Shown piece by piece: positions 30,762 to 41,546 of a stretch of 64,000 nucleotides of DNA; positions within the stretch are counted from its first letter, which is position 1, and every line of letters begins with the position of its first letter. This DNA is from Macrostomum hystrix. Lineage: Eukaryota > Platyhelminthes > Macrostomidae. The position numbers and the translations under genes were made by a program. The notes under the pieces are model-generated. The model worked only from the letters and a program-made list of their open reading frames with translations. It was not told the origin of the DNA and did not search any database. The stretch is taken from positions 13,413,501 through 13,477,500 of the forward strand of contig CATNEN010000001.1 in NCBI GenBank assembly GCA_950097015.1, given 5' to 3'.

Positions 30762-32890
30762 GTGAATATGAATTGTGAACAGTATAAAACAGTAAGAGAA
30801 ATATAACACAATGATTAAGACTGGCACCTACCTAACTATCATCTTTCTTTTTTCTCACTTCAAGCAAATATGGTTTGAATCTGGTTACACGACTGACTTA
30901 ATGAATTTTCATTAAAAATTAAATTCCAACTCTCAACACCATTACCAATGCCAATCTAACTGCAATTTCCAATTACAGTTGTAGTTGTAAATAGACACCA
31001 ATTACAATAGAAATGTGACATTGATCAGTCAGAGCCTGAGGCGTGATGCACCCTCAAACCCAACGAAGCTTGCCGAATTCTTCCCCTGTCCCAACTCTTG
31101 CAGATGCCACCTGCTCAAAGGGTGCCGAGTTCTCTTCCCACCCTACCCGCCATGGTTATAAAGTTTTCAATATAAATTAATCATTTATTAACTTTTAAGT
31201 GCTTACTCAAGCTCAACTTAAAATATTAGTTTATAAATAAAATTGCGGAGCGTGCACCATGAAGTCTAAAAATTTGTGTTCCTGTATATTATTAATGTGT
31301 CTTGCCAATTGCTCTGTTTTGCGCCTGCAAATGTCAATATTTTGCTAAATATATAACGTCAGACGTGAGTCGTGACGTGACGACATCAAGTCAGAGCCAA
31401 AAAGGAAAAAAATAAATTGAAGAAAAGACTACCAAGTGCTGAATGAATCAGTATTTTATTTTTCACATTTTCATAAATTTGTTGTAGATTAGAATGTGCA
31501 TTTCCTGTTCAGAGGATTCAATCTTGCCTCTTCCAAGCAACGTGGTCATCGTTTCTTGTCCTAGTACCGCCTGTGCTGCGCATTTAAAAAGTGAAAGTCT
31601 TCCGTCTGCCGCACCTTTGGCAGAAGTGGTTGTGGTGCCGCAGTTTTGCTATAAACGTCCGCCGCATAAAGCGTAAAGCTTATAACCATTTGCCGCGCGT
31701 CCGCAGGAGCTAAATTTCTATTCCAATAGGGCCTGCCAATCATCCTCATCCTTAACATTCAGTGGGCAAAGTGGGCTGGTCCCGCGAAGCCGAAAAACTT
31801 TTCCAAAACCAACTGGGATAAGTTCAGTTTGAGGATCAGTGAAGCCTTTCTTCCTGACCCGACTCGCCATATCCCATGATCAGCAAATCGACGCTGATGC
31901 CGAGCTCATCACAAAGGCCATCCACACGGTCATTGAACGACCGTGCTAAACTGTGGTGGCCGAAACGCTCTGATTTCTAGAGTTATACAGCAAAGGCTCT
32001 ATAAAGCCAAGAACAGTTATACACTGCTCTATTTATTGCACCTATCTGGACTTAATGGGCATCAAAGTAACAACTTCTTAAATATTGTACCAAAATGTAG
32101 TCTATTTTACAATGCAGCCAAATTCATTTGGGATCTCTGTCGTGGGGAAGGCCTGGCATGTTGATTCACCTTTCATAGTTGCTAATGGCTATATATGCGA
32201 AAGACACAGATTGTACCACTGTGTCACTGTGTAGTTTAGTCTAGTCTCTCTTACAAACTCGGGTAATGAGTTGGAACCATAAGATGTAGGCCGATTCCCA
32301 AGCCAAGAGTTAGGAGCTCTAAGCAAAGAAAGAGAAAAGCTGTAAAGAGTTGAAGTCTGTTTATAAAAGCAGTTTTTGAAGAAATTCTAAAAGTAAAGTG
32401 GCTGTTCAAATTTAATAAAGGGATTTCGATAATTGGGTAAAGTCTCATTAACAGAAGTGTCTCATCAAAGCCAAACATAGATGTTCTGTCAAGTTTTTTT
32501 ACTGTTGGGTGAGGTGTAGAGTTTCTTTTTCGTGGGACACATTTTAAAAAGAAGACATCTTTGATATATGCCAACCGGCTAAATTTGTTTTACCAAAGAT
32601 AAAGGCAAAATATCTCGAGAAATATTTTGAAAATGTAGCTTTCATACACACGCGAATTTTATACGACTAGAAAAACATGTCCAGAATAGTTAAAACTCTA
32701 ACTTTGGATTACTGCCACCACTCGTTAGATGTAATAGTAAAGTATCTACACAGAAAAGTATTTATTGTTTACGGTATACATACCGTGGCGCACAATGAAT
32801 CAAGACCAACTAACAAAAAAGTTAACTTTTTATTTCATAACCTGCACATATTGGGGAGCATCTTCTTCCACTATACTAAAAATGAATCCA
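30762..32890. other. AT-rich sequence without a clear gene
   Basis: No repeat family or complete ORF is recognised. On the minus strand about 31600-31960 reads as coding-like over frameshifts (VDGLCDELGISVDLLIMGYG; FGKVFRLRGTSPLCPLNV), probably a transposon remnant that I cannot name. Confidence 0.4.
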
Positions 32891-33482
32891 TCCACTATAC
32901 TAAAAATGAAATGGTTGCTTGGTTGTAATTGATTTTCTCCCGAACGGCTCAACCGATTTTCACCATTTCTTCACCAAAAGATGCCAAATATATGGACAAT
33001 TATACACGTATTTTTATTAAGCTTAACTTTATTTCTAAAGGGATTAAATATTCGAAAAACATGACTTTTCAAAGGTCAAACATCGTGGCCTATTGAGAAT
33101 TTTACTCACTGCCACTGAATTAGAATTGCATCGTCAAATTGCGCAACAACCCCTAGCTGATTGAATTTGAAGCCTGCACTCTGGAGACAAATTGGAAATA
33201 AATGTACACAACCAACCGCGAGACTGAGTGTACTCTATTTTCTTACTTCATTGTACAAAGCCAGAACTTTGAGAATTCATTTTATAAGGCTATATTTTGC
33301 ACGCACTAACCAACAGTCGGAATAGCCGATGTGTAGGCACTAGGAATAGGTTAGGCTAGGCTAGGGTTCGATTCTGCACTGCGTCAAATCATTTAGACTA
33401 ATTTTCAGCCAGTCGTGATTGAAGATTATTTTAATTTATTTTTTCATTTTGTAAATAAAATATCATAAATCATAGCAAATCT

Positions 33483-33985
33483 GAGTTTGAATCATGGCTA
33501 AACCAGCGTTTAAATCATGGCTAAACCAGCGTTTAAATCATGGCTAAACCAGAGTTTGAATCATGGCTAAACCAGAGTTTCAATCATGGCTAAACCAGAG
33601 TTTCAATCATGGCTAAACCATCGTTTGAATCATGGCTAAACCAGAGTTTGAATCATGGCTAAACCATCGTTTAAAATCATGGCTAAACCATCGTTTGAAT
33701 CATGGCTAAACCATCGTTTGAATCATGGCTAAACAAGAGTTTGAATCATGCTTAAACCAGACTTTGAATCATGGCTAAAACAGCGTCTGAATCATGGCAA
33801 AACCAGAGTCTGAATCATGGCTAAACCAGAGTCTGAATCATAGAGTTTGAATCATAAATAAACCATCATGGCTAAACCATCGTTTGAATCATGGCAAAGC
33901 CCGAGTCTTAATTATGGCAAAAACCGAGTCTTAATCATGGCAAAACCCGAGTCTTAATCATGGCAAAACCCGAGTTTGAATCAGT
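33483..33985. repeat. Tandem satellite, unit about 23 bases, inside the Helitron
   Basis: Over 20 imperfect units of gaatcatggctaaaccagagttt. The complementary array is at 58316-58435 in the second Helitron-like end. One unit-like stretch (tcatggctaacccagcgtttgaa) also lies in the OTU coding sequence at about 35338-35360. Confidence 0.9.
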
Positions 33986-34382
33986 GTGTCAAATGTACAT
34001 AACTGTGTCAACCCCACTGGCGAGACAGTCAGTGCGAATTTATAAATAGATTACATCACAGCTTTTCTCTCTGGCTGGCGCAGACCAGTGTACATTGTGA
34101 GCCCTCTGCCCCGGAATGTGGACGCACGGGCCTGGGGAGCCCACACCCCAAATCATAGGTTTTTTAGATTTAGACCCCTGTTTTCTTTATTGATTTTTCA
34201 GTTTTTACCCTGCGTCTTAAGATAAGCTCCGATTCAGCCCACTGGATGATAAAAAGCCTGCAAATTAGTTTGGCTAAAGGGCGCCTTATCTGATTCTTCA
34301 GACATCCGAATTCACAAAGTTTCATCTTTCAAACCCTATCATTCTTTCTCAACTATTTCATTTTGCTTCTCATTTCTCAATC

Positions 34383-34722
34383 ATGGTTCGACGCGGCGCC
34401 AGCAGTTTAAAGAAGAGCCGCGATGCCAAGCGACGGCGACAGGCAGAATCCGAGGCAGAGCGGGCTGCCCGACTGGAAGAACAGCGGCAGCGGAATGCTC
34501 AGCGCAGACATGCTGAGACTGAGACAGAGTGGGCTGCCCGACTGGAAGAACAGCGGCAGCGGGATGCTCAGCGCAGACATGCTGAGACTGAGGCAGAGCA
34601 GGCTGCCCGATTGGAAGAACAGCGGCAGCGGAATGCTCAGCGCAGACATGCTGAGACTGAGGCAGAGCAGGCTGCCCGATTGGAAGCCGATCGCATTCGT
34701 CGCCGTGGAGCTGTGGTTTCTA
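34383..34722 (+). CDS. STPR repeat exon of the Helitron OTU gene
   Basis: ATG at 34383. The protein starts MVRRGASSLKKSRDAKRRR and then has about four tandem 23-residue repeats of the form ARLEEQRQRNAQRRHAETE, highly basic and helical. This matches the STPR repeat (score-and-three peptide repeat) known as a DNA-binding module in silkworm FMBP-1 and at the N-terminus of Helitron-type proteins. A donor (tttctag|gtgagt) near 34722 allows splicing to the OTU exon. A function in DNA binding is inferred from the family. Confidence 0.7.
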
Positions 34723-34919
34723 GGTGAGTTTTATGGCCGTTTTATAACAAGTCTTTATTTTTCTTTTTTTTCTGAATTGCCTTGAAGGGGATAATTTGTA
34801 GTATCCATTTTATTCTGTATAAATTAAGCGGACAACGATTTTTGAGAAATGAATTGTCTTAAAAAGCCAACGTTCAGACTCCAAGAGATGAATGCTTACG
34901 TTCACCCATTGCCCCTTAG

Positions 34920-35778
34920 GTCGGACACCCAGCAGCAAGGTACAGAATCTATTGTACCCTCTGAGCAGTTGCAGGTAATCCCCATTGTTGGTGATGGCAA
35001 TTGCTTTTTTTATGCTGTGTGTGATCAGCTGCGTGGAACCCCGCTGGAAACTGACGCAGCCTCCCTGCGGCAGGACTTGTCTTGCCGTGTTGCAGAACTC
35101 ATGCCACAGCTGGTTGCAGATGGCCTCATTGCACCTGAAAGTGCTGATGAGATCGTGAATTCCTCTTTTCAAGCAGGAATTTATGTTTCAGAAGAAGTTG
35201 CCTCTTTGTTGGGCCGCTGCTTTAATGTGGACCTGGTCATTTACCAGGCCAATGGTAATGTGATGCAATATTTCAGGGCTAATTTGCGCCCTCCTAATGC
35301 CATTGTGCGTGTGCTTTTGCGCCATGAACATTACGAGTCATGGCTAACCCAGCGTTTGAAAAATCAACGTCAACTGGGGAGTCATCATCAAAATGGGGAT
35401 CAAGGTAAACTGGGGGATAATCGTCAATTGGAGGATCTTGGTAAACTGGGGGATAATTGTCAACTGGGGGATAATTGTCAACTGGGGGATCATTGTGAAC
35501 TGGGGGATCATTGTGAACTGGGGGATCATTGTCAACTGGGTGATCTTTATCAACTGGGGAATCATTGTCAACTGGGGGATCATTGTCAACTGGGTGATCT
35601 TTATCAACTGGGGAATCATTGTCAACTGGGGGATCATTGTCAACTGGGGGATAATTGTCAACTGGGGGATCATTGTCAACTGGGGGATGATTGTCAACTT
35701 GGTGATCATTATCAACTAGGGGAATCATTGTCAACTGGGGGATCATTGTCAACTGGGGGATCATTGTCAACTGGGTGA
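34920..35778 (+). CDS. OTU-family cysteine protease fused to a hexapeptide repeat
   Basis: Probable acceptor gccccttag at 34911-34919. The OTU domain spans about 34975-35345: VGDGNCFFYAV with the catalytic Cys (DGNC), a helical middle, and RHEHYES with the catalytic His. OTU proteins remove ubiquitin; in Helentrons their role is unknown. The frame runs on without a stop into a minisatellite and encodes more than 20 copies of GDHCQL or variants, ending at 35778. The open frame could also start at the ATG at 34849. The catalytic motifs look complete. Confidence 0.75.
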
Positions 35779-36250
35779 TCATCATCAACTGGGGGATCAT
35801 TGTCAACTGGGTGATCATCATCAACTGGGGGATCATTGTCAACTGGGAGAAAATTGTCAACTGGGGATCTTCATCAATGGGGAGTCATCATCAACTGGGG
35901 GATCATTGTCAACTGGGTTATCATCATCAATTGGGGGATCATTGTCAACTGGGAATCATTGTCAACTGGTGGATCATTGTCAACTGGGAGAAAATTGTCA
36001 ACTGGGGATCTTCATCAATGGGGAGTCATCATCAACTGGGGGATCATTGTCAACTGGGTTATCATCATCAATTGGGGGATCATTGTCAACTGGGAATCAT
36101 TGTCAACTGGTGGATCATTGTCAACTGGGGGAACATTGTCAACTGGGGATATTTGTCAACTGGGGGAACAATGTCAACTGTGAATCATCATCAATGGGGA
36201 GTCATCATCAACTGGGGGGATCATTGTCAACTGGGGAATCAACTGGGGAA
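35370..36250. repeat. 18-base minisatellite with 141-base higher-order repeat
   Basis: Units of gtcaactgggggatcatt and variants. Because the unit is 18 bases, the OTU frame stays open through its first 400 bases. From about 35845 a 141-base higher-order unit repeats (gggagaaaattg at 35845 and 35986). Confidence 0.92.
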
Positions 36251-36333
36251 CGAAATAGGTTTTCGTTTTTGTTTGCTTTCAGGTGTGTTATGTCCTTCTG
36301 CATTGCACAATATTTTTTTGTCTGACCAGTAGT

Positions 36334-36362
36334 GCTCCCCGAAGGGGGGCAAAACTTGCTAG
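36334..36362 (+). terminator. Helitron 3' hairpin and CTAG end
   Basis: Seven-base GC stem with a gaa loop, 8 bases of spacer, then CTAG. In Helitrons this structure marks the end of the transferred strand. Confidence 0.7.
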
Positions 36363-36488
36363 TCTAAATCTAAAAAGTTATAGATAACGATGGCATGGAA
36401 CAACTAAATTAATGATTTCTTGGGTAATAGTCGCTATTCATTACATTTAATTGGAGTCCCTTATCTCGCTTTAGAATTTAGAAAGCCC

Positions 36489-37206
36489 TACGATCTCTCA
36501 GATCCAGAGCTCGACGCTAGACCGCGACAACGACGCTGAGGCTCTGCAGACGGCCCAGGACCTGCGACCCTGCCGACTGTCTGTGAAGGCCCGGATGACT
36601 TCGACGACGAGGAAGAGGAGCGACCCTCCGGCGGTGGTACCTCCAACGACCATCGACTGTGGAGATCCCGCTTGGAGAAGGTCCAACGACTGCACCAACC
36701 AATCAGGCGAGTAATCCTTGGCGTGAGCCACTGCCGTATGGTGATTGCCAGGTTTCTCTGTCTGAAATGAGTGTCTGTTCTTGCTCTCTATCCCACTATT
36801 TCTCTTCCACCTCCTGAGCTTCCCTCTCATGGTACTCAGAAAGGGGATTTTTCTTTGCCAACTGCCCCCCGAAGAACCAGGACCTCTGGGTTTTCGTAGG
36901 CCCATTAGGGATCGTAGGAAGCCTGATCGGCTTGTTTTAGATCCAAGGGCGAAAACCTATGTTAGCGGCGTGGCCCGCAGAGTTCGTCGCCTTTTACCCC
37001 GTTCCAGCTTGACAATGTTCCCAACAAAGCGGCGGCACATACCCAGATCCGACTCGTCGGATGACGACGGGCCGTCTGGAATACGCCGGCCAACGCGTCC
37101 GAGCTACCACCAACCAGGGTGCGGGCTATCGGCGCAGCGGCTGGATAATTCGAGCCGTTTGGCGGTCCACGCGATGCGCCTAGCGTCCCGGTCCACCTCC
37201 GGGTAG
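36489..37206 (+). pseudogene. Gyp1c: third gypsy pol tail, shared core
   Basis: Begins at the position that corresponds to 4512 in Gyp1 (gatctctcagatcc), so it is 5'-truncated. It reads through the acidic patch, then after frame changes GFRRPIRDRRKPDRL, DPRAKTYVSGVARRVRR and an SDSSDDD stretch. The AIGA.AG...EPFGG...VPVHLRVGH segment is readable in another frame. The core matches Gyp1 and Gyp1b up to AAQEN near 37240, after which the sequence differs completely. Confidence 0.8.
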
Positions 37207-37249
37207 GCCATACGGCGGCGCGTCGCGCGGCCCAGGAGAACGTAAATTC

Positions 37250-37702
37250 GTGGAGACGAAGTCCATGCAGCAGCGGACGCCGAGCGAACAACAGCAGCTG
37301 GCCCACAGACTGCTGCACACCTACGGCGTAGCTCAGCGAAACTACCAAATTGAGACAGCTGACTATCACCAGGCCGGCCGCAATCTCGTCAAAGAGAACA
37401 TTGATGAAGACCTGCTGCTGACAGCCATCCACCAACCTCAGCAGACAGCTTTGCCGATGGCTGCCATCGCGGCCTCCACGTCTGCGTCGGCGACTTCCGT
37501 CGCGGCTTCTGCTGCCGCGTCGCCGGCTTCCGTCGTGGCCTGTGCAGCCGCATCGCCGGCTTCCGTCGTGGCCTCTGCTGCCGCATCGCCGGCTTCCGTC
37601 GTGGCCTCTGCTGCCGCATCGCCGGCTTTCGTCGTGGCCTCTGCTGCCGCGTCGCCGGCTTTCGTCGCGGCCTCTGCTGCTGCGCCGCCGGCTGCGGCCT
37701 AC
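37250..37702 (+). pseudogene. Gyp1c linker with Ala/Ser repeat
   Basis: An open frame encoding a Gln-rich helical segment (EQQQLAHRLLHTYGVAQRN), then five or six 33-base tandem units translated ASAAASPASVV. It leads in frame into the PWWP domain. The repeat is low-complexity and probably a flexible linker. Confidence 0.65.
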
Positions 37703-37935
37703 GCAGTCGGTGATCTGGTAGAAGCCAATTGCCCGGTTATCCGCATTGGCCAGCAATGATCTTTCCCTCGCAAGCCGGCAAGTTTGCAGGTCCAAGAGGA
37801 CTGATTGCACGTCATCTTTTTTTTGAAAATCCGCCTACCCGGGAGTGGATTCCAAAGAAATCAGTGCGGCGCTACACTGGCATCAAGCCGGCATTAATGG
37901 ATGCTGAACTAGGTAGCGCTTACAACCTGGCGGCA
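37703..37935 (+). pseudogene. PWWP domain at the end of Gyp1c pol
   Basis: VGDLVEA at 37703-37726 is followed, after a one-base deletion at 37727-37728, by LPGYPHWPAMIFPS, then RHLFFEN and EWIPKKSVRRY. The order VGDLV.A-[K].GYPHWPA...FFF-like strand...W...basic is that of the PWWP domain, which reads methylated H3K36 and binds DNA. The GYPHWPA core is close to that of the LEDGF/HDGF group. The aromatic Trp (37747-37749) and the Phe pair of the third strand are present. A helical tail (DAELGSAYNLAAEAAA) follows. PWWP identification is confident; its being part of the same polyprotein is inferred from position. Confidence 0.82.
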
Positions 37936-38220
37936 GAAGCGGCTGCGATTTCAATCCCTTGCCGCCTGAACTTCATAAAGTTGTGCTTTTTTGCTTTATT
38001 TTGTCACTCTCCCCTTTTCTTTGTTTCCCCTGCATGTCTGTTTTGAATGTCTGTTTGCGCTGCTTTGTATCTCTTTATATGCCTGAACTCTCTGCGCATC
38101 CATTTTCTTCCACCATGCATGTTCGATATGTACTTGGTCTCCCGGTTCTTCTTTGCCTGTGTTTCCTCTGCCTTGTCATATCTGCCTCCGCTACGAACTA
38201 TACAATTATGTTTTGACTGG
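37936..38220 (+). other. Gyp1c 3' untranslated region
   Basis: T- and pyrimidine-rich, similar in composition to the sequence after Gyp1 and Gyp1b. No LTR could be delimited. Confidence 0.4.
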
Positions 38221-39731
38221 ACTTAAGTCGCAATCAATACACAGCTGAGACCACCGTGACATGTGCATGTTTTTGTTGTTTTTTGCTGCACTTCATTCAA
38301 AAAAAGAATTGATAAGAAATGAAAAAGCGAGTAAGAATAAGAATTAGTGCACGTTTCAGTTCAGGAAAGAACCAAATTGCGGGTGCGAAAAATGACAGAT
38401 TTCTATTTTTTTAGTTTTTGTCGAAAGCCAATATTTTGATAATAAGCGATGGAAGATTCCGCTCTTTAGCACTGAGAGAATAGGAATACCAACGTGTATA
38501 CACAGTGAATTTAATTTTTGACTGCCCTCAGTCTCATACGCGATGAGACTGACTCTGAGTCTGAGACTGACTGAATATGTCACGCATACTCGTACTTATA
38601 GCACCAAGGACCACTAGTAGATAAAGGACGCTACACTCGGATTTCGTGGAAATTTTTTTGAAGTCCGATTTTCACCGCAAAATACATTGGCGAGATAGCA
38701 AAATTTCACGTTTTTAGTATTCAGAGGCCTGTTGTAATTGATTTAAGCCTGATTAAAAAATCCCATCTAACATTTTACTAACAAGACCCTGTTCTATTGG
38801 TTTCTATTATTTTTTAGTCGCGAAAAGGTTCTACAGATATAGTTTTATCACATTTTGACGTAGTCATGAAACTACATATATATGCCCTTTGGCTAGCTAA
38901 ACTATAGCTAGGCTGGCCTAGCATATCAGGCCTTCTATATTAAATCTCTCTAACAAAAAATTAAATTTGTATTGCCATAGCATATCTCGTGTCTTACAAA
39001 CATGATAACAAGATGCTAAGTCTGAGAATGGACACTCATTCATAATATACTAAATTATATTTATATATCCACCCAACCAAGTTCCCTAATCAGTGGTTTC
39101 ATCCACTGCAATTCATTGATACAGCTGTTGTAGGCTTTCCAAATACATGTCTACTGTGTACCACCTATGCTATTAAACCGAAGGTCTAAGCCCTGTATAG
39201 AAATATAAAAACAAATGAAATTTTCTAAATGTAATTGTCTTTTGTGATTTGTAAATCATAATCTACTATTGAACTTTTAATTTGTAAGTAAACTTAAGCT
39301 ATGTATACCATTTTAGAAAATAGTTCATGTTAGTCTGAGGGACTCTCTGTCAGATAATAATGAGATTCAAACTTTTAAATAAAATTAAATATATAGTAAG
39401 GTGGGTAGGCCTATCTAGTAATATAAGCTAGCCTACTTTTGTTTTTTTGCAATTAAAAGGGTAGTTTTAGTCAATTGCAGAAGTGTTGTCATTTGGATTC
39501 CATAACTTCAAAGAACTATGTATTTATAGATATTGTATATATTCATTTCAATTGCTTACACTTCTGCCCTGGACAAAGATTTCCCTTAACGAAATTATCC
39601 TAGGGCCTACTCCACCCTAGTCTCTAGGCCTAATCAATGTTATATTTTGCATCTTCAATTAAGAAATCTAACTCACTGCTTATGCCTATCTTTATCAGCT
39701 TATCACCTATTATTACAGCTATCCATTGTTA
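38221..39731. other. AT-rich sequence without a recognised gene
   Basis: No ORF, repeat family or RNA gene is recognised. It may hold the upstream region of the THAP gene. Confidence 0.5.
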
Positions 39732-40264
39732 ATGCCATTCAAGTGCGGCATTCCCAACTGCGAAGGCAACTATTTGACTGGTCCAAAGGTTGCTGTTTAT
39801 AGCTTTCCAAAGGACAAAGCAGATTGTGATGCCTGGATGATGGCTTTGCCCACTTCAGTTAAGGTACATGTGTTAGATATATTATCTTATGCACTATTAT
39901 TAAGTTTGGTAAAGCAAGTGTGCACTTGAATTTCATAGGTGACCACAAAAAAAAATATTTGTGCCCAACACTGGCCTGAAAATGCTCGGATGATAAAAGT
40001 AAAGCGTTTTCTGCGACCAGATGATCCTCCAAGTATCTTTTCATCTGTCCCTATCAGTGCAGTACGCCAAACTGTGCCAAGAAAGATCTGATTCATCTGA
40101 CTTAAGCTATGCTATCCATTAATAATATCTTTTTGGATGTGGGTCTATTCTTACTAACCATAATTTATATTTAGGATCATCCAGGGAGGTTTCTCAACGT
40201 TGTGTGCTTCTGAGCGAGCGAGCTGCTATTCCAGATGAATTAGAAGAATTCAATGCTCAGGACC
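39732..40264 (+). CDS. THAP-domain protein, N-terminal exons
   Basis: ATG at 39732. Exon 1 (39732-39863) encodes MPFKCGIPNCEGNYL...VAVYSFPKD...AWMMALP; donor aag|gtacat, acceptor ttcatag. Exon 2 from 39939 continues in phase with VTTKKNICAQHWPEN and PPSIFSSVP. The C-x4-C ... W ... C-x2-H pattern and the P-x-IF tail define a THAP zinc finger, a DNA-binding module shared with P-element transposases. A further exon from 40174 (acceptor atatttag) encodes REVSQRCVLLSERAAIPDELEEF and stops at 40264, next to an LTR fragment. Confidence 0.8.
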
Positions 40265-40281
40265 GTGTGTTATAAACATCC

Positions 40282-40368
40282 TTTCGGGCCAAGGATCCTT
40301 CACCTCATCGAAGGCAGGAGTCCTGATCCGCCGGATCCCGCATTGTTAGCAGGACGACCGGTACAACA
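40282..40368 (+). repeat. Gyp1 LTR-end fragment inside the THAP gene
   Basis: Matches 7025-7169 with an internal deletion of about 59 bases and ends at the same GGTACAACA terminus. It separates the THAP exons from the downstream coding sequence. Confidence 0.8.
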
Positions 40369-41160
40369 CTTGGCTGCTCTGAATCGGAAGATGGAAAACA
40401 GCACACGAGTGCTTCTCAAGCTAAAAGGTTTAAAGCAGAGCAGGATTCTAGGAATCTCGAAATCGCCAAGCGATTTGTTCGTTCCATGGTCCAAACCATT
40501 GGGTCGAAGGCCGCATCTGTTCATTACGAAGATGAGCTGACTGTTGCGCGGCAGAATGGCTGCGACATCGGCAACCGGGACCATGGCAGAAAGCAGCTTC
40601 GTATTCTACTTGAAGCAGCTAATGAATTCACCAATGAAGAAAACAAACTGATTCTCATGACACCGCTAGATTGTACCGGTTTGCCACCACATTTCATGGG
40701 TATCCTAGATAAGGCCACGCAGACGCGTAGTACTAATCAAGCCACCCTTATCGCTACTATGATTAAAGGCAACCGCGTTGCACTTGCGATCGGTGCACCA
40801 ACCGTTTATCGTCTCGATGAAAATGATGCTGCAGACGATTCTGACAACGACTCCGGTCAAGAAGAAGACTATGACGAGCAAACTGCAGAGCAGACTGATG
40901 AGATTTATGTCACTGGCGGCTCCTTACAGCAGCTTGCGCAGCTGATGTTTGCAACTTTTTCTGAAGAACTGAAGTTGCTGATTGTTGCTCTGTCTCTAAG
41001 CATCTGTCCTTCCCGGAAGCCAGTCTCAAATGCCTGCATCAGTTCTCTCGGGATCTCCTCGTCCCACGCACTGGAGCCATCAAAGGCCGTGCCCTCCATC
41101 TGCAGGACACCCTGGGCTCAGGCGTCCCATCAATTCTGTCTCTCGAGCAACTGGATCAGT
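40369..41160 (+). pseudogene. THAP protein C-terminal region
   Basis: Coding-like sequence continues after the LTR fragment: a Lys-rich stretch, then an open frame from about 40486 with HYEDELTVARQNGCDIGNRD, an acidic DENDAADDSDNDSGQEEDYDE patch, and LQQLAQLMFATFSEEL. A frameshift near 40985 moves the rest into another frame (FPEASLKCLHQFSRDLL). No catalytic domain is recognised; it may be a P-element-derived or purely regulatory THAP protein. Confidence 0.5.
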
Positions 41161-41546
41161 GAACTTTCTCCTGAATTTCTGCCCCTCATCTGGCGGGCAG
41201 GAGTCGTCTTGGTCGACCAAACATAATAAGCGGAATGATAGCTGATTCTTGCAGCGACTGATCTGATACACTCTGGCCATGTTGGGCCCTACCGCTCAGG
41301 GGTCACACCAGATGATATGTTTTTGGGTTTTTGGTATGTTCTGGTGCAGCCTGCAGGGCAGTAGCATTCGACACGTCCGGCAATGATAACAGGCAATCTC
41401 ATCGGTTAACCTTCGAAGGCTTCAGACTGTAAGGAAAAACTGTATAGCAGGAAGTAAATTATTAGAAGTTAATATATAAATTATCGTTTCCTTTTTGACA
41501 ATAAGAATGTCCACGCGAGAGTTAGTAGTGATAATTTAAGTGCAAA
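41161..41546. other. Sequence without a recognised gene
   Basis: Short ORFs only; nothing supported. Confidence 0.4.

Larger units (their letters stand above)
32891..36362 (+). mobile_element. Helitron-like element with STPR/OTU gene
   Basis: 5' end TCCACTATACTAAAA at 32891, preceded by A. 3' end: a GC-rich hairpin (gctcccc-gaa-ggggggc, 36334-36350), then CTAG at 36359-36362, followed by T. These are the hallmarks of Helitrons: 5'-TC, hairpin, CTRR-3', insertion between A and T. The same 5' end occurs on the minus strand at 58642. No Rep/helicase is present, so this copy is non-autonomous. It carries a tandem satellite and an OTU-domain gene; OTU genes are known from the Helentron lineage. 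Confidence 0.7.

Noticed and set aside
31494-31676. 60-codon plus-strand ORF
   Set aside because: No motif, and the opposite strand looks more coding-like.
33483-33985. CRISPR-like array
   Set aside because: Units are contiguous and vary without regular unique spacers, and the context is eukaryotic with a Helitron. It is a satellite.
35294-35860. Minus-strand VDNDPPVDN repeat ORF
   Set aside because: Antisense shadow of the 18-base minisatellite; the plus strand has the OTU domain in frame.
36962-37810. 282-codon minus-strand Arg/Gly-rich ORF
   Set aside because: Complement of the Ala/Ser linker and PWWP region; the plus strand is supported by family motifs.
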